From the NCBI GenBank assembly GCA_934661735.1, contig CAKUJN010000032.1, positions 1 to 22,729 of the forward strand: a stretch of 22,729 bases of DNA. Reading direction: 5' to 3'. A program made the position numbers and the translations under genes. This document shows positions 8,101-14,389 of this stretch, in pieces. The number at the start of each line of letters is the position of its first letter. The first letter of the stretch is position 1. A model generated the notes under the pieces. It was not told the DNA's origin and did not search any database. It saw nothing but the letters and a program-made list of their open reading frames with translations. This DNA comes from an uncultured Oscillospiraceae bacterium. Lineage in GTDB: Bacteria; Bacillota; Clostridia; Oscillospirales; Oscillospiraceae.

Positions 8101-9297
8101 CTCATCCAGCGAGGCAACCGGCTTCCAGTCCGAAATTTCTTCGGAGTGCGCGCCATGGTGCGCGCATTCCTCACCGCAGATCGGGTGCGCGTGCTCACTC
8201 GCCGTAACCGTGTAGTAGACGGTAAGCGTATCATTCCCGTCCGCCGTGACCGTAAGGGTATAGCTCCCCGCCTCGGTTACATTCAAAGTGGCGCCAGTCT
8301 CGCCGTCAATGACCGTGCCATCTTTTTCCCACTTATAGGTTCTCTCGCCCGTACCGCCGAGAATCTCCGGCGCAAGCGTCACGGATCCACCAAACAGCGT
8401 AATCTGGTCGGGTTCGTTCTGTTTCGTACTGCCAGTAGAGCCGTCCGCCAGGAACAGCTTGCTGGAAACTGTAATATCATACCGATCAAACGCTCCGTCA
8501 ATCCGGCTTACGTTCGTATCGATGAATTTTTCTGCTTCGCTCTTTGTTGTAACAGCTTTCTTATCAGAAGCATTTCCGTCAATCCACAAGGCACTTGCTT
8601 TACCTACGAAACGTCCACCCACGATATGAAGCTTGCTGGTATCCGGCTTCGGATACACGGACAGGCCGCAGTTGCCCTCAAAATAGCCCGCGTTGATGGT
8701 CAGTTCGGAGTCTCCGCCGTTATAAAAGAAGATTCCATCCGTTCCTTCTGTCTTTTTACCGACATAACTGCCCCCGTTGATGGTCAGCTTCGCGCCGCTG
8801 CCGCCAATGTAAACCGGCTTCAGCTTCGGGTTCGCTTCCACCACAGCACCGCTACTGCCGACATTCAGGTTGTGCAGCGTCACCTGTGCGTCACCAAACA
8901 CGCTGATGGTCGCCCGAATATCGTTGATCAGGCTATAGCTTGTCGAAACGCTGTCGGACACCTTGTCCGCCACAATCTCGCTATCCTTGTTGATCTCGCC
9001 GCCGTCAGCCGCGCTGTTGCGAATAGAGACCGTACCATGCGTAATCGTAAAGCAGGTTTTCGGCAGATTATGCCCGTTCAGCTCGATGGACAGATTCTTG
9101 TCGATGGTGATTTTCTGCTCACTCGCATCGTCGTCCGTCAGCTCGATTTTCGCGCCCGCCGCCGCGGCCTTAACCGCCGCCGCAAGGCTTGCGTAGGTAT
9201 TCGCGCCGATTCTTGCCACGGCTCCGACAGGCGCACTGCCGTCGTCTGCCAGCGCCATCGCGGGCAGAAGCGTCAGACACAGTGCCAGCGCCAGCAA
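5152..9297 (-). CDS. Large SLH-domain surface protein with beta-helix repeats (signal-peptide start frameshifted)
   Basis: A very large secreted protein; the open frame from a TTG at 9297 is 1381 residues. A hydrophobic signal core (LALALCLTLLPAMALA) leads the mature part. Residues 20-280 form a first beta-helix-like stretch; 285-368 an Ig-like segment. Two homologous modules follow (368-652 and 655-997), each opening with a His/Cys-rich motif (HAHPICGEECAHHGAH; HEHFLCTTGESC) and holding GTFNMYGGxITGN-type beta-helix repeats of the pectate-lyase fold. Then come Ig-like segments (1005-1172), a Pro/Thr/Ser linker, and three SLH domains (about 1209-1260, 1268-1320, 1329-1381; CTRAQIVTFLWR motifs) that bind secondary cell-wall polymer. 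Exposure on the cell wall and adhesion or glycan contact are inferred. The best ribosome site and ATG (9335-9318) are one base out of frame with this protein; see the separate entry. A MerR gene is divergent and probably regulates it. Confidence 0.9.
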   Translation of the reverse strand: MLALALCLTLLPAMALADDGSAPVGAVARIGANTYASLAAAVKAAAAGAKIELTDDDASEQKITIDKNLSIELNGHNLPKTCFTITHGTVSIRNSAADGGEINKDSEIVADKVSDSVSTSYSLINDIRATISVFGDAQVTLHNLNVGSSGAVVEANPKLKPVYIGGSGAKLTINGGSYVGKKTEGTDGIFFYNGGDSELTINAGYFEGNCGLSVYPKPDTSKLHIVGGRFVGKASALWIDGNASDKKAVTTKSEAEKFIDTNVSRIDGAFDRYDITVSSKLFLADGSTGSTKQNEPDQITLFGGSVTLAPEILGGTGERTYKWEKDGTVIDGETGATLNVTEAGSYTLTVTADGNDTLTVYYTVTASEHAHPICGEECAHHGAHSEEISDWKPVASLDEITEAGHYYLTANVDLSKRWVAVDGVVLCLNGKTITQNKNLDEVIYIGQNTSLAITDCQTGDAMGKITHKKNTAGQGVVNEGSFTLYGGNITGSRSSYSGVGVDNSGSFTMYGGAITKNETTDNAAHGAGVHNSGTFTMCGGEISGNITQGCGGGVYNSGTLVVSGDVRITGNTKSGNSTKNNVYLEWNKVITIGENGLGENAKIGVTLRDWPAAGTTTEVANSATDGDQEHIISDNDRYEVSYDDGKLVVGVKVEKHEHFLCTTGESCTGVGGHEETGKVTFVKWTDELVKAQYNNSETHTAKNSLPKEAGYYYLDDDVTLNFSWDAADGVVLCLNGHSVTQENSERFLFEVGNQYNNKLVAITVTDCQDTGAIKYADGRDIKESDTGVIVGQNGTFNLYGGTIQSCSVGVKIYKDGDKQGTFNMYGGKITGNTYGGVRIEGTFNMYAGAITGNTFLNSSYTFGNDILEGYAGGVYNSDGTFNMYGGSITNNTASGNTGGGVCVFGSVTTISGNATITGNKIYIDEDTLIDCNVRTASPIAEITDGFTGSIGVTAYVWPEAGVEREVVSKANSATGVTSDRDDYEVLCKDGKLYVVKKDSQTEKKEQTDLTLKNIPSTGAELPYGEELDFVIEGGDGTGNVSWEVVNGEDGGKARIENGKLIPENTGTVTIKVRKEGDDTFKPTEITVTITIVKGKLTGAPSYTPITADGKTLKDAALEPNASWPAGTLTWVDAEGNELDGTTVVEANATYRWKFTPENENYESLTGSYTLYERSGGDDDDRPHKPSYPVINPTTPSTSGGQTTSEPESPFRDVKKSNYSYKAIAWAAENGIAGGIGNGLFDPNGPCTRAQIVTFLWRAAGSPAPKALSGFVDVPADAYYAKAVAWAVENGITKGTSATTFSPDDICTRAQAVTFLFRAFKAKANGVSTVFRDVAPTAYYAGAVKWTVDNEVTDGIGNGLFGPDNACTRAQIVTFLWRLYAD

Positions 9298-9335
9298 AAG
9301 ACTGATAACCTTCTTTTCATCGTTCCGGTACCTCC
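9298..9335 (-). other. Displaced ribosome site and ATG of the SLH-protein gene (1-nt deletion)
   Basis: GGAGG (9335-9331) stands 10 bases before an ATG at 9320, an ideal start. Read as given, that frame makes MKRRLSVFCWRWHCV and stops. Adding a single A to the run of four As (minus strand, 9317-9314) gives MKKKVISLLLALALCLTL in frame with the rest, a textbook signal peptide. The TTG at 9297 used otherwise leaves no positively charged N-region, although AGAAGG ten bases before it might support weak initiation. Confidence 0.8.
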
Positions 9336-9365
9336 GTATGATTTTTGCGGCGTTGACAGCGCATC

Positions 9366-9392
9366 ATTGTCCTCCGCACAACGGAGGACAAT
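9366..9392. other. Hairpin in the SLH-protein leader containing an SD-complementary arm
   Basis: Arms of 11 bp (9366-9376 and 9382-9392) around a 5-nt loop; on the minus strand they read ATTGTCCTCCG and CGGAGGACAAT. The CCTCCGT of the first arm is also complementary to ACGGAGG at the real ribosome site (9337-9331), so an alternative fold could hide it. Confidence 0.6.
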
Positions 9393-9414
9393 CAGGGGGG
9401 CATGCCCCCCTGAT
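9391..9414. other. 24-bp perfect palindrome in the SLH-protein leader
   Basis: ATCAG5 GCATGC-centred palindrome, perfect over 24 bases, abutting the neighbouring hairpin by two shared bases. It has six consecutive G then C residues. No T-tract follows on the minus strand, so terminator function is doubtful; an mRNA 5'-end structure or a repeat is more likely. Confidence 0.6.
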
Positions 9415-9436
9415 TTCGCGCGGCCGAAAATACCGC

Positions 9437-9464
9437 TTGCTTTTTCGCCTCGTATCTGTATACT
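9437..9464 (+). promoter_or_regulatory. Probable promoter of the merR-type gene
   Basis: TTGCTT (9437-9442) and TATACT (9459-9464) with a 16-bp spacer. Transcription from about 9471 would run through the CGTACAT dyad before reaching the gene at 9527, compatible with autorepression. Confidence 0.45.
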
Positions 9465-9467
9465 GGA

Positions 9468-9498
9468 ATTATACACCGTACATTTATGTACGATGCAA
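9468..9498 (-). promoter_or_regulatory. MerR-type promoter of the SLH-protein gene (19-bp spacer)
   Basis: On the minus strand TTGCAT (9498-9493) and a perfect TATAAT (9473-9468) are separated by 19 bp, too long for good unassisted sigma-A use. The spacer contains a 16-bp dyad. This is the classic architecture of promoters that MerR-family activators open by twisting the spacer. It points at the SLH-protein gene, with an expected leader of about 140 nt. Confidence 0.62.
9477..9492. promoter_or_regulatory. Dyad operator inside the 19-bp spacer
   Basis: CGTACAT (9477-9483) and ATGTACG (9486-9492) are perfect inverted arms with a 2-bp centre. Its centre nearly coincides with the middle of the spacer of the minus-strand promoter, as for known MerR-family operators. 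The cognate protein is probably the regulator encoded at 9527-10297. Confidence 0.65.
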
Positions 9499-9526
9499 GC
9501 ACTATTTTCTGTTTTTGGAGCGAATT

Positions 9527-10297
9527 ATGAAAAAAGATACCGATCTGTTCTCCATCGGCGAGGTCGCGCAGGCTGTCGGCGTCACCCGCCGCATCATCCT
9601 CAACTATGAGGACCGCGGCCTGATTCACCCCGACGTCAAGGACAGCTCCTCCGGCAACCGCTATTACACCATCGACACCTTTGTCAAAATCCGCACCATC
9701 CGCATTTTTCAGAATCTCGGTCTCTCCCTGACCGAGATTCAGCGCTATTTTTCCAGCGAACTGGAGCTGCCGACTCTGATCAACCGTCTGGAAACCCTGC
9801 GCGACGATCTGAACCGGCACATTGAAAAGCTGAAAGAACGCTCGAATGCCTCGCCTCCGGAGGTGAAAACCGTCCTTCTCCCGCAGCAGTGCGTCTACTG
9901 CCGCGTCTGCCCCGCCCCGACCGTGGCCGAGCGCACCACGCTTCTGCGCAAGGCGGCGCTGGACGGCATGCGCCTGTACGGCACGGATATCACCCAGCGG
10001 ATGTATCTGGTGGAAAGCCGCCTTGACCGGCCGGAGGAGATTTCGTTCTGCGTGGCCGTCCCGCCCGAAAGCCGCGGCGAGGGCATCCGGATTCTGCCCG
10101 CCGCACAGGCGCTGAGTGTTTACCACCACGGCGCATACGAAACGCTGTATACCGCCGTCGAACAGCTGATCGGCTATGCCCGCGAGCACGGCCTGCGCCA
10201 TACCGGCGTCATCCGCCGCATCTATCTTGAGGGCCCGCCCCAGCATAAGGACCCGGACAAATTCATCACACAGGTTGTCCTCCCGCTGGCAGAATAA
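9527..10297 (+). CDS. MerR-family regulator with GyrI-like effector domain
   Basis: A 256-residue transcription factor. The N-terminal winged helix is typical of MerR (FSIGEVAQAVGVTRRIILNYEDRGLI, about residues 8-33; the family usually has TxRxxRYYE here). A dimerisation coiled coil spans roughly 82-110, and a GyrI/BmrR-like ligand-binding domain fills 115-256, ending in DKFITQVVLPL. A Cys cluster (C122, C125, C128) lies at the domain junction. BmrR-type proteins sense hydrophobic or cationic compounds and activate genes from promoters with 19-bp spacers. The ATG at 9527 has GGAG six bases before it; upstream in-frame codons lie in the control region and are not used. It is divergent from the SLH-protein gene, the likely target, and convergent with the kinase pseudogene. 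The ligand is unknown. Confidence 0.9.
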   Translation: MKKDTDLFSIGEVAQAVGVTRRIILNYEDRGLIHPDVKDSSSGNRYYTIDTFVKIRTIRIFQNLGLSLTEIQRYFSSELELPTLINRLETLRDDLNRHIEKLKERSNASPPEVKTVLLPQQCVYCRVCPAPTVAERTTLLRKAALDGMRLYGTDITQRMYLVESRLDRPEEISFCVAVPPESRGEGIRILPAAQALSVYHHGAYETLYTAVEQLIGYAREHGLRHTGVIRRIYLEGPPQHKDPDKFITQVVLPLAE

Positions 10298-10304
10298 CAG
10301 AAAC

Positions 10305-10331
10305 AAAAAAGGAGCCATCCGGCTCCTTTTT
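10305..10331. terminator. Bidirectional terminator between convergent units
   Basis: A6 GGAGCC, loop ATCC, GGCTCC T5 (10305-10331). The flanking A and T runs make it work on both strands: it ends the merR-type gene 8 bp earlier and the minus-strand operon whose last stop is at 10340. Confidence 0.92.
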
Positions 10332-10339
10332 CTTCATAT

Positions 10340-11266
10340 TTAATACTGGAAACAACTCCCGCCGACGAATTCGCGAATCAGCGAGTCGCGCGGAACATAC
10401 GGCGTTTGCAGCGGCGGAAGCTCGCGCACCACGCGCATCAGCACGCCAAGACCGCGCGCCTCGATAAACGCGTCGTCCAGCTCGCTGGTAAACTGCGGAA
10501 TCTCACGCAGGTATTTTGCCAGAATGCACAGCTCATAGTCGTGGAACGTGTCGATGTGAATCGACGCGTTCGGCTTGTTCGGCGCGATATACTGCGCCTC
10601 GCCGCGGTCAACGCTCTGTGCCCGCTCAATCGTATCGCGCAGCGCGTGTCCGCGCCCGCGGTAGTCGCGGATCATCCGGCGTGCCACGCGGATCTGCTCG
10701 GGCCGGACGATTTTGTCGTCGCCGGTAATCACACGCGTTCTGGGCGCGACTTAGACGCCGGTCGCGCGGCTGCGGATCTGGTCAAAGACAATCGGGTTGA
10801 GCATGTGGATGCCCTCGACGATGATAATCGCGCCGGTCCCCACCTGCATCTCGCGCCAGCCGCCCGTGTCGCCGCTGACGAAGTCATACCACGGCACCTG
10901 ACACGGCTTTCCGGCGGAAAGCGTATCGATGCAGTCCTCCAGAAGCGTCCAGTTGACGCACAGCGGCGACTCCCAGTCCGACGCCTCGGGCGGGCGCTTG
11001 TTCAGCGGCAGGAAGAAATTGTCCATGCTCAGCAGGCAGACCTCCACGCCCAGGTTTTCCAGATACGCCTTCAGGCGCATGGCCGTGGTCGTCTTGCCGG
11101 AGCCGGACGGCCCCGTCAGCGCCACAAACGGCTTCTGCGGTCCCGCGGAGAGAATCGCAGCGGCCGCGGCGCTGATCTTGTCGTGAAAGACCTCCTCACA
11201 GCGCAGGACGAACTGTGTCTCATTGCGCATGGCATTTGTAATGTTTTCCAGATCAATAACACGCAT
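10340..11266 (-). pseudogene. Uridine kinase-like P-loop nucleoside kinase, interrupted by an in-frame TAA
   Basis: The first part (171 codons from the ATG at 11266, AAAGG nine bases upstream) has the Walker A motif GPSGSGKT (52-59), the substrate-site region LSMDNFFLPL and the VEGIHMLNP strand (150-158) of uridine-kinase/phosphoribulokinase P-loop enzymes, which phosphorylate nucleosides with ATP or GTP. It stops at a TAA (10753-10751) after SRATGV. The same frame then resumes without any shift (VAPRTRVITGDDKIVRPEQIR and on) for 137 more codons to 10340, giving a family-like total near 309 codons. The second part includes the RMIRDYRGRGHALRDTI block. A single base change explains the lesion. 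A GTG at 10732 could restart translation, but no ribosome site is evident. Last gene of the rluA-MATE operon. Confidence 0.82.
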
Positions 11267-11341
11267 AAGCAGTTTCCTTTCTGAAATGAATCCTGAGATT
11301 TAGACGCTCAGCACTCCCGACAGGTTCCGCCCCGTGCAGCG

Positions 11342-12721
11342 CTACGTCGCCGACGGCATCCGCTGACGCAGCTTTTTCAGCGTCGGGAAATAGCAAAGTA
11401 CATGCACGGCGGAGGTAATGACCCAGCTGACCGGATAGGAGATATACAGACAGTCCAGTGTGGGAATTGCAAGGTAGATCGTGTTGAGCCAGACAATCCG
11501 AAGCAGACACGCGCCCACAGCGCTGACAAACATCGGCAGCCATGTCCGGCCAAGGCCGCGCACCATGCCGCAGCAGACCTCCATCACGCCGCAGATAAAA
11601 TACGGCACATTGACCCACAGCAGCCGCACCATGCCATATGCGATGACGTCGTCAAAATACGGGTCCTTCCGGCTGATATAGACGCTCAGCAGCTGCGGAC
11701 CGAACACATACGGCAGAATGCTCAGCGGCACGCCGATGAGCATTACGGTCAGCAGGCTGTTGCGGTCGATGTCCCTTGCACGGCTTAGCTGACCCGCGCC
11801 CAGATTCTGACTGGTAAAGGTGATGGCCGCGTGAGAGACGGCATTCATGCCGGTGTAGGTGAAGGCGCTGATGTTCGCGGCGGCGGAGTTTGCAGCAATG
11901 ACACTGGAGCCGTAGGAATTGACTGCGCCTTGAATCATCACGTTTGAAATATTGAAAATCGCGCTCTGAAGTCCGACCGGCAGACCGATCTGAATCATTT
12001 TCAGCGCCTCGCGCCAGTCCATGCGGATTTTGCGCAGCGTCAGACGGCACGGGCCGTCGATGCGGCACAGATGCCATGTGACCAGCGCCAGAGAAATGTA
12101 CTGGGAAATGATTGTCGCGATGGCGACGCCCGCCGTGTCCAGCTTGAACAGGATGACCAGCACCAGATTCAGAATCACGTTCACCGTGCCGGAAATGAGC
12201 AGATACCAGAGCGGCCGCTTCGTGTCGCCGATGGCACGGAGAATTGCCGCGCCGAAATTATAAATCAGGTTGGCGGGCACGCCGAGGAAATAGATGCGCA
12301 GATACAGCGCCGCGAGGCCGATAATCTCCTCCGGCGTATCCATCGCGCGCAGCAGCGGCTCGCACAGCGCCAGCCCCATTGCCATAACAATCACGCTGAG
12401 CAGCGCGCTGAGTGCAAACGAGGTATGCACGGCCTTTTGCACCATATCATCCTGACTGCAACCGATATAACGGGCAATCAGAATATTCGTGCCGACCGAA
12501 ATACCCATAAACGCGCCGACCAGCAGATTGATGAGCGAGCCGGTCGAGCCGACCGCTGCAAGCGACGCGCTTCCGGCGAATTTGCCGACGACGATTACAT
12601 CCGCCGCGTTGAACAGCAGCTGTAAAATGCCCGTCGCGGCCAGCGGCAGAGAAAACATCAGAATTTTGGAAAACAGCGGCCCGTGGAGCATATCCAGCTG
12701 GCCGTTTTTCGTCTGATTCAT
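11342..12721 (-). CDS. MATE-family multidrug/cation antiporter
   Basis: A 459-residue inner-membrane exporter with about 12 hydrophobic segments in two homologous halves. Family hallmarks include PLAATGILQLLFNAADVIVVGKFAG near residues 20-45, GTNILIARYIGC, and PVGLQSAIFNISNVMIQGAVNSYG opening the second half. MATE proteins expel cationic drugs or metabolites in exchange for Na+ or H+; the substrate here is unknown. The longer frame back to 12775 is rejected because the ATG at 12721 has GAGGG nine to ten bases upstream and overlaps the rluA-type stop as ATGA, a sign of translational coupling. The kinase pseudogene follows 75 bp later with no terminator in between. Confidence 0.93.
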   Translation of the reverse strand: MNQTKNGQLDMLHGPLFSKILMFSLPLAATGILQLLFNAADVIVVGKFAGSASLAAVGSTGSLINLLVGAFMGISVGTNILIARYIGCSQDDMVQKAVHTSFALSALLSVIVMAMGLALCEPLLRAMDTPEEIIGLAALYLRIYFLGVPANLIYNFGAAILRAIGDTKRPLWYLLISGTVNVILNLVLVILFKLDTAGVAIATIISQYISLALVTWHLCRIDGPCRLTLRKIRMDWREALKMIQIGLPVGLQSAIFNISNVMIQGAVNSYGSSVIAANSAAANISAFTYTGMNAVSHAAITFTSQNLGAGQLSRARDIDRNSLLTVMLIGVPLSILPYVFGPQLLSVYISRKDPYFDDVIAYGMVRLLWVNVPYFICGVMEVCCGMVRGLGRTWLPMFVSAVGACLLRIVWLNTIYLAIPTLDCLYISYPVSWVITSAVHVLCYFPTLKKLRQRMPSAT

Positions 12722-13392
12722 TGGAAAATTCCCTCTCTTTCGATTTTTGAAACGGTTTCTGCAAAATTTGTCCACGGCTCCGTTTCCGGCGGAGCCGCGG
12801 TAAATTCCATTCTCTGCCCGCTCTGCGGGTGTGTAAATGCAAGCCGGCGCGACCAGAGCGCAAGCTGCGCGCCGCCGTCCTCCGCACCGTATTTCCGGTC
12901 GGCAAACAGCGGCATGCCGCGCAGCGCAAGCTGCGCACGGATCTGATGCGTGCGGCCGGTATGCAGCCGGACGGCAAGCAGACTCAGCCCGCCGCTGTTT
13001 TCCAGCACGCGGTAGTCCAGCACGGCCTCGCGCACATCGCGCGACAGTGCGTCGGCACGAAACGCACGGCGCTGCGTCCGGTCATAGCCCAGATAATCGC
13101 GCAGCGTTCCCTCCGTTGCGGCCGGACAGCCGTGGATAACGGCCAGATATTCCTTTTCAAACGTCCGCGCGCGGATCTGCTGTGACAGAAGCGCCGCAGC
13201 CATGCGCGAGCGCGCAAAGACCATCACGCCGCCTGCGGCAGCATCCAGCCGGTGCACCGTCCGGATGCAGGCGCCCGCATCGCCGGTCTCCGCCCGCAGC
13301 AGCGACGGCATGCCGCCCGCCTCGTCGACGGAAACAACACCCGCGGGCTTGAGGCAGACAATGATGCGGTTGTCCTGGTACAGAATGGTCAT
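12718..13392 (-). CDS. RluA-family RNA pseudouridine synthase (short form)
   Basis: A 224-residue cytoplasmic enzyme that would isomerise uridine to pseudouridine in rRNA or tRNA. The catalytic block HRLDAAAGGVMVFAR carries the essential Asp at about residue 50 (family HRLDxxTSGL, here degenerate after the Asp), and GRTHQIRAQLALRGMPLFAD is the second signature. The N-terminal S4 domain of RluC/RluD is absent, as in other short members. The ATG at 13392 is chosen because GGAGG lies four to five bases upstream; the 56 extra codons of the longer frame run into the promoter. First gene of the operon; its TGA overlaps the MATE start. The RNA target cannot be told from sequence. Confidence 0.93.
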   Translation of the reverse strand: MTILYQDNRIIVCLKPAGVVSVDEAGGMPSLLRAETGDAGACIRTVHRLDAAAGGVMVFARSRMAAALLSQQIRARTFEKEYLAVIHGCPAATEGTLRDYLGYDRTQRRAFRADALSRDVREAVLDYRVLENSGGLSLLAVRLHTGRTHQIRAQLALRGMPLFADRKYGAEDGGAQLALWSRRLAFTHPQSGQRMEFTAAPPETEPWTNFAETVSKIEREGIFQ

Positions 13393-13435
13393 GCTTCCTC
13401 CATACGCGCGCTGCGTAATGAACCTGAGAACTCTG

Positions 13436-13463
13436 ATTATAGGTATTATACGGGTTTTGTCAA
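13436..13463 (-). promoter_or_regulatory. Promoter of the rluA-MATE-kinase operon
   Basis: Minus strand TTGACA (13463-13458), 16-bp spacer, perfect TATAAT (13441-13436). It lies 44 bp upstream of the pseudouridine synthase ATG. A second TATAAT inside the spacer is too close to the -35 box to be used with it. Between 13464 and 13563 I see no further feature. Confidence 0.85.
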
Positions 13464-13563
13464 GCGGCCGCAAGTCCCGAATCCGGTAAAACCGGCCATA
13501 TTTCGCGCCGCTTTTCCGCTTTCTGCGTCTGCTTCCGGTTTCTGCCGCACAGGCAGGCAAAAC

Positions 13564-13615
13564 CTCTTAAATTTCTCTTAATATCTATGGAAAAACCGAT
13601 GGAATGTGATACAAT
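13564..13615 (+). promoter_or_regulatory. Response-regulator gene promoter with 11-bp-period direct repeat
   Basis: CTCTTAA occurs at 13564-13570 and again at 13575-13581, exactly 11 bp apart, the geometry bound by OmpR/PhoB-type regulators. An extended -10 box, TG-A-TACAAT, lies at 13607-13615. The -35 position (about 13587-13592) has no match to TTGACA, suggesting activator dependence. A similar TTAA pair precedes the lipoprotein gene at 15831. Confidence 0.55.
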
Positions 13616-13646
13616 GTACACGATCAACACAACATCTGGGTATTTC

Positions 13647-13671
13647 CGGCAGATACCGGCCGGATCTGCCG
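13647..13671 (+). other. Hairpin in the response-regulator leader
   Basis: CGGCAGAT (13647-13654) and ATCTGCCG (13664-13671) are exact complements around a 9-nt loop ACCGGCCGG. It ends 12 bases before the AGGAGG ribosome site. A role in mRNA stability or translation is possible but unproven. Confidence 0.5.
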
Positions 13672-13696
13672 CTGCTTGCACACAGGAGGCTGCCGC

Positions 13697-14389
13697 ATGG
13701 AAGAATCAACATTGATCCTTGTCGTAGACGACGAGCCGGATATCCGGCGGATAATCCGGATTCTGCTGGAAAGCAGGGGCTATACCGTCGCCGAAGCCGT
13801 CAACGGCGCGGCAGCGGTGGAATATGTCCGTCATCATCCCGCGGTGGATCTGATTCTGATGGATATCATGATGCCAAGCCTCGGCGGCGTGGAGGCTGGC
13901 CGCGCGATCCGCGCGATGTCTCCGGCGCCGATTCTGTTCCTGACGGCCCGCACACAGGAACGTGACAAGCTTGACGCCTACGGTGCGGGTGGAGACGACT
14001 ATCTGGCAAAGCCGTTTTCCCACGGCGAGCTGCTGATGAAGGTCGAATCGCTCCTGCGGCGCTACCGCGTCTACAAGGGCAAGCCCGGCGGACAGATGCT
14101 CTGCGCGGACATCATGCTGGACGAGGACGCCCACCGCATCATCCGCGACGGCCAGAGTATCGATCTGACCGAGACGGAATTTGATATTCTGTGCTTTCTG
14201 GCCTCACAGCGCGGACGGGTCGTATCCGTCGAACAGATCTATGAAAACGTCTGGCATGAAAAGTATATGCCCACATCGTCCAACACGGTCATGGTACATA
14301 TCGTCAATCTGCGGAAAAAGCTGGAGGACGATCCGGCAAATCCCCGCCTGATCCGGACCGTATGGGGAAAGGGGTATCAGTTTGACTAG
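13697..14389 (+). CDS. OmpR/PhoB-family response regulator
   Basis: A 230-residue two-component regulator. The receiver domain has the acidic pocket D11-D12, the phosphorylated D56 in LILMDIMMP, T83 and K105 in DYLAKPF. The C-terminal winged helix spans about 130-230 (LTETEFDILCFLASQRGRVV, VHIVNLRKKLEDD, VWGKGYQFD). The ATG at 13697 follows AGGAGG by seven bases; an upstream frame start at 13676 lacks such support. The adjacent kinase starts inside its last codons, so they form a pair. It probably binds the 11-bp-period TTAA repeats before its own gene and before the transporter operon. Confidence 0.95.
   Translation: MEESTLILVVDDEPDIRRIIRILLESRGYTVAEAVNGAAAVEYVRHHPAVDLILMDIMMPSLGGVEAGRAIRAMSPAPILFLTARTQERDKLDAYGAGGDDYLAKPFSHGELLMKVESLLRRYRVYKGKPGGQMLCADIMLDEDAHRIIRDGQSIDLTETEFDILCFLASQRGRVVSVEQIYENVWHEKYMPTSSNTVMVHIVNLRKKLEDDPANPRLIRTVWGKGYQFD

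Noticed and set aside
6922..9609. Plus-strand open frame of 895 codons opposite the SLH-protein gene
   Set aside because: Shadow of the repeat-rich surface protein, running through the control region into the MerR gene in another frame; no family features.
10340..10732. Independent small gene starting at the GTG at 10732
   Set aside because: It is in the same frame as the upstream kinase half, continues its domain and lacks a ribosome site, so it is the distal part of a broken gene.
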